A stretch of DNA of 7,818 nucleotides from Bacteroidales bacterium (GTDB lineage: Bacteria > Bacteroidota > Bacteroidia > Bacteroidales > Muribaculaceae), in the NCBI GenBank assembly GCA_019420545.1, contig JAHZGZ010000049.1, forward strand, positions 4,083-11,900, read 5' to 3'. Both the position numbers and the translations under genes were made by a program. The notes beneath the pieces are model-generated. The model saw nothing but the letters and a program-made list of their open reading frames with translations. It did no database searches and was not told the DNA's origin. This document shows positions 5,544 to 7,818 of this stretch, piece by piece. How positions within the stretch are numbered: the stretch's first letter is position 1; each line of letters starts with the position of its first letter.

Positions 5544-5813
5544 TCAAAATAGCTCAGAATGAGAACCGAAACGTACAAGCTTAATAATTTGCGCTTCTTT
5601 GTCCCACCATATCAACAATGTATCGTTTTCTACATGGCATTCCATATAGTTGCGATAATTCCCAGTCAATACATGAGGCCGGTTCTCTTCCGGAATTGGT
5701 TGTCCATTGACAAGCAACTTGAGAATAACCTCAAGCTTGTCGATTACCTCGGTTTTATGCTTATAGCGTTTAAGGTCCTTCTTAAATTGCGAGGTGAGTT
5801 TCAGTATTTTCAT
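5544..5813 (-). CDS. Type II toxin, YafQ/RelE-family mRNA interferase
   Basis: YafQ-type toxins cut mRNA on the ribosome and stop translation until the antitoxin neutralises them. The 89-residue protein has the family start KILKLTSQFKKDLKRY and a basic helical N-terminal half. The catalytic set can be matched to E. coli YafQ: H47 in RPHVLTG, H60 in ECHVEND, D64, W69/W70, H85 in RFGSHSELF and terminal F89. All are present, so the toxin is probably active. Its ATG (5811-5813) overlaps the antitoxin stop in ATGA, so the two are likely translationally coupled. Base composition is visibly more AT-rich than the flanking ilvE and lysS, consistent with horizontal transfer. Confidence 0.9.
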   Translation of the reverse strand: MKILKLTSQFKKDLKRYKHKTEVIDKLEVILKLLVNGQPIPEENRPHVLTGNYRNYMECHVENDTLLIWWDKEAQIIKLVRFGSHSELF

Positions 5814-6058
5814 AGAGCATCCACAAAACTTCGGAAGCTGCTCAAGTCAAGGGTCTCGAGGTTGCCTGATGTTTCCGCTTCCTTCATAGCTGCCAACGTG
5901 GTTTTGTTGGGGCGATCGGCAACAAACGCCATAAGCACACTCTCTACCAGATTGTTGAGACTACGGTTATGCCTCTTTGCCTCTGCCTGGAGACGAATGA
6001 GAAGATCCTCGCTCAGACGGAATGATGTCTGCTTTCTGGTGATTGATACTGTATTCAT
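5810..6058 (-). CDS. Ribbon-helix-helix antitoxin of the YafQ-type pair
   Basis: The 82-residue protein has an N-terminal ribbon-helix-helix DNA-binding domain. The strand is QTSFRL (10-15), followed by SEDLLIRLQAEAKRH (16-30) and the turn NRSLNNLVESVLMAF (31-45). The C-terminal tail (about 52-82; TTLAAMKEAETSGNLETL, then DLSSFRSFVDAL) is the region expected to wrap the toxin. Antitoxins of this kind also repress their own operon, alone and with toxin. The upstream region has two similar palindromic sites, which fits. The gene precedes the toxin, the usual order for this class. ATG 6058 is placed just after a near-consensus promoter. Confidence 0.88.
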   Translation of the reverse strand: MNTVSITRKQTSFRLSEDLLIRLQAEAKRHNRSLNNLVESVLMAFVADRPNKTTLAAMKEAETSGNLETLDLSSFRSFVDAL

Positions 6059-6076
6059 AAATACGCAATTCTAAAT

Positions 6077-6109
6077 ATACATTGTATCACAAAGGTAATA
6101 CATATGTAT
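6077..6109. promoter_or_regulatory. Two operator-like palindromes of the toxin-antitoxin operon
   Basis: ATACATATGTAT (6098-6109) is a perfect 12-base palindrome between the -33 and -7 boxes. ATAC-ATT-GTAT (6077-6087) is the same ATAC/GTAT pair with a three-base centre, around the expected transcription start. Their centres are about 21-22 bases apart, two helical turns, on one face of the DNA. This suits cooperative binding by a ribbon-helix-helix antitoxin. Confidence 0.6.
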
Positions 6110-6121
6110 AACACTTGCAAA
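6090..6121 (-). promoter_or_regulatory. Promoter of the toxin-antitoxin operon
   Basis: Reading the minus strand, TTTG (6121-6118), 20 bases, then TACCTTTG (6097-6090). This is an exact fit to the Bacteroidetes pattern TTTG-N19-21-TAnnTTTG. The transcript would start near 6084, ~26 bases before the antitoxin ATG. Confidence 0.75.
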
Positions 6122-6166
6122 TTAAAATTAGTTTTCCATACAAGGAGTCATTATTGGGAAGTAAAA

Positions 6167-6197
6167 TTGGCGGATAGGGAGAAAATCGTTAATTTTG
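6167..6197 (+). promoter_or_regulatory. Promoter of lysS
   Basis: TTG at 6167-6169, 20 bases, then TAATTTTG at 6190-6197, an exact TAnnTTTG. Transcription would start near 6204, leaving a leader of ~28 bases before ATG 6232. It diverges from the toxin-antitoxin promoter, with about 46 bases between the two -33 boxes. Confidence 0.7.
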
Positions 6198-6231
6198 CGG
6201 TTAATTGACAAAACATTACAGTAACAGCAAT

Positions 6232-7818
6232 ATGGCTATCAACTTACTTGAACTCAGCGAACAAGAGATTATACGCCGCGGGTCTCTCGATGAGATGCGC
6301 AACCGCGGTATCGACCCCTATCCCGCCGCTCTTTATCCGGTGGACGCATACACTACCGAAATCAAGGAGACATTCAGCGACGACGCCCCTCAGCGTGAGG
6401 TGTGCGTGGCAGGCCGTATCATGAGCCGACGCATCATGGGCAAGGCATCATTCATGGAGCTTCAGGACTCGAAAGGGCGCATTCAGGTATATATCTCGCG
6501 CGACGATCTCTGTCCGGGAGAGGACAAGGATCTCTACAACGTAGTGTTCAAGAAACTTCTTGATATAGGCGACTTCGTAGGCGTAAAGGGATTTGTATTC
6601 CGCACACAGACAGGCGAGATATCGGTTCATGCCAAGGAACTTACCGTATTGAGCAAGTCGCTGCGTCCGCTCCCTATCGTGAAAGTGAAAGACGGAGTTA
6701 CCTACGATGCCTTCGACGATCCCGAGCTGCGCTACCGTCGCCGTTATGTGGATCTCGTGGTGAACGACGGTGTAAAAGAGATCTTCATTAAGCGTACCAA
6801 GGTATTCAACTCCATGCGCCAGTTCTTCAACGAAGCCGGCTATATGGAGGTTGAGACCCCTATTCTCCAGTCGATTCCCGGCGGAGCGGCCGCACGCCCG
6901 TTTATCACCCACCACAACGCTCTCGACATACCTCTGTATCTCCGTATCGCCGACGAACTTTACCTGAAGCGCCTCATCGTAGGCGGATTCGAGGGTGTGT
7001 ATGAGTTCTCCAAGAATTTCCGCAACGAAGGCATGGACCGCACACACAATCCCGAGTTCACCTGCATGGAAATATATGTGGCCTACAAGGACTACAACTG
7101 GATGATGGACTTCACCGAGCGCATGCTCGAAAAGATATGCATGGATGTCAACGGCACTACCGAGGTAAAGGTCGGCGACAACGTTATCTCGTTCAAGGCT
7201 CCGTTCAAGCGCATCACCATGCGCGACGCCATACTTGAGCACACCGGATTTGACATCAACGGTAAAAGCGAGGAAGAACTTCGCGACGCCGCACACGCCA
7301 TGGGTATCGAGGTCGACGAGACTATGGGCAAAGGCAAGCTCATCGACGAGATGTTCGGCGAAAAGTGCGAGGGCTCCTATATCCAGCCTACATTCATCAC
7401 CGACTACCCTATCGAGATGTCGCCCCTTACCAAGCGTCACCGCAACAATCCCGAACTCACCGAACGCTTCGAGCTTATGGTGAACGGCAAGGAACTTGCC
7501 AACGCTTATTCGGAGCTCAACGACCCGATCGACCAGTACGAGCGTTTCGTAGAGCAGATGCGCCTTGCCGAAAAGGGCGACGACGAGGCCATGATCATCG
7601 ACAAGGACTTCATACGCGCCCTTGAATACGGCATGCCTCCCACATCAGGCATGGGTATCGGCATGGACCGTCTGGTAATGCTCATGACCGGACAGACCAC
7701 CATCCAGGAGGTATTGCTCTTCCCGCAGATGCGCCCCGAAAAGGTTGAGAAGCGCGACAACGCCGAGGCTTATGCAGCCGTAGGAGTGCCCGCAGAGTGG
7801 GTACCCGTGCTCCAGAAA
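6232..7818 (+). CDS. lysS: Lysyl-tRNA synthetase, class II (3' end outside the window)
   Basis: LysS charges tRNA-Lys with lysine using ATP in the cytoplasm. The frame is open for 529 codons from ATG 6232 to the right edge without a stop. The N-terminal OB-fold that binds the anticodon covers roughly residues 55-150 (VCVAGRIMSRRIMGKASFMEL onward in part). The class II catalytic core follows: YRRRYVDL, motif 1 region VETPILQSIPGGA, motif 2 KNFRNEGMDRTHNPEF with Arg264, the lysine-pocket segment NGKELANAYSELNDP, and motif 3 GMGIGMDRLVML with Arg480. The core ends at LLFPQMRPEK. The sequence then continues for ~25 codons to the window edge, as expected for the C-terminal extension of Bacteroidales LysS (about 575 residues in total, from memory). 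It has its own promoter. Confidence 0.96.
   Translation, partial: MAINLLELSEQEIIRRGSLDEMRNRGIDPYPAALYPVDAYTTEIKETFSDDAPQREVCVAGRIMSRRIMGKASFMELQDSKGRIQVYISRDDLCPGEDKDLYNVVFKKLLDIGDFVGVKGFVFRTQTGEISVHAKELTVLSKSLRPLPIVKVKDGVTYDAFDDPELRYRRRYVDLVVNDGVKEIFIKRTKVFNSMRQFFNEAGYMEVETPILQSIPGGAAARPFITHHNALDIPLYLRIADELYLKRLIVGGFEGVYEFSKNFRNEGMDRTHNPEFTCMEIYVAYKDYNWMMDFTERMLEKICMDVNGTTEVKVGDNVISFKAPFKRITMRDAILEHTGFDINGKSEEELRDAAHAMGIEVDETMGKGKLIDEMFGEKCEGSYIQPTFITDYPIEMSPLTKRHRNNPELTERFELMVNGKELANAYSELNDPIDQYERFVEQMRLAEKGDDEAMIIDKDFIRALEYGMPPTSGMGIGMDRLVMLMTGQTTIQEVLLFPQMRPEKVEKRDNAEAYAAVGVPAEWVPVLQK

Noticed and set aside
5375..5584. 69-codon open frame on the plus strand between ilvE and the toxin gene
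   Set aside because: It crosses the toxin hairpin and the end of the toxin gene, has low-complexity composition and no recognisable motif.
5559..6074. 171-codon open frame on the plus strand
   Set aside because: It is antisense to both the toxin and antitoxin genes, which are well supported by motifs, coupling and promoter.
6448..7440. 330-codon open frame on the minus strand
   Set aside because: It lies wholly antisense within lysS, which has all class II synthetase motifs. The product has no family character and mirrors lysS codon bias.

Overview
The window looks like chromosomal DNA of a Bacteroidales bacterium, probably a Muribaculaceae-like gut species. This rests on three things: the hemD-rnpA-yidD-tatD gene order, promoters of the Bacteroidetes type (TAnnTTTG at -7 and TTG/TTTG near -33), and start codons mostly without a Shine-Dalgarno sequence. 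The family-level assignment is inference; no rRNA is present. All genes but one pair are housekeeping or conserved hypothetical genes of moderately high GC. The exception is an AT-richer toxin-antitoxin pair.

Left part (1-1682, + strand): an apparent operon with the 3' part of hemD (uroporphyrinogen-III synthase), rnpA (RNase P protein), yidD (membrane insertion factor) and a short tatD-type metal hydrolase. The 586-base gap that follows (1683-2268) is structured. It holds a stretch bounded by 10-bp inverted repeats with internal hairpins, a likely intrinsic terminator at 1950-1986, and 2.3 tandem copies of an 82/83-bp unit. Each full unit carries a promoter-like TATATTTG box and a GC hairpin. 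The last, partial copy probably supplies the promoter of the next gene.

Middle part (2269-3698, + strand): a DUF362 protein without a ferredoxin domain, then a small P-loop kinase of the polynucleotide-kinase-like AAA_33 type starting 23 bases later. A perfect 16-base palindrome lies between this pair and the converging genes on the minus strand.

Right-middle part (5363 down to 3773, - strand): ilvE, a branched-chain aminotransferase, followed 10 bases later by an HD-domain phosphohydrolase.

Right part: a YafQ/RelE-type toxin with a ribbon-helix-helix antitoxin on the minus strand (6058 down to 5544), driven by a near-consensus promoter with two ATAC-N3/4-GTAT operator-like sites. The divergent lysS (lysyl-tRNA synthetase) starts at 6232 under its own consensus-like promoter and runs off the right edge. 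Nothing here amounts to a clearly new multi-gene system. The best leads are the tandem promoter/hairpin repeat before the DUF362 gene, the structured region after tatD, a hairpin over the start of the kinase gene, and the insertion context of the toxin-antitoxin pair.
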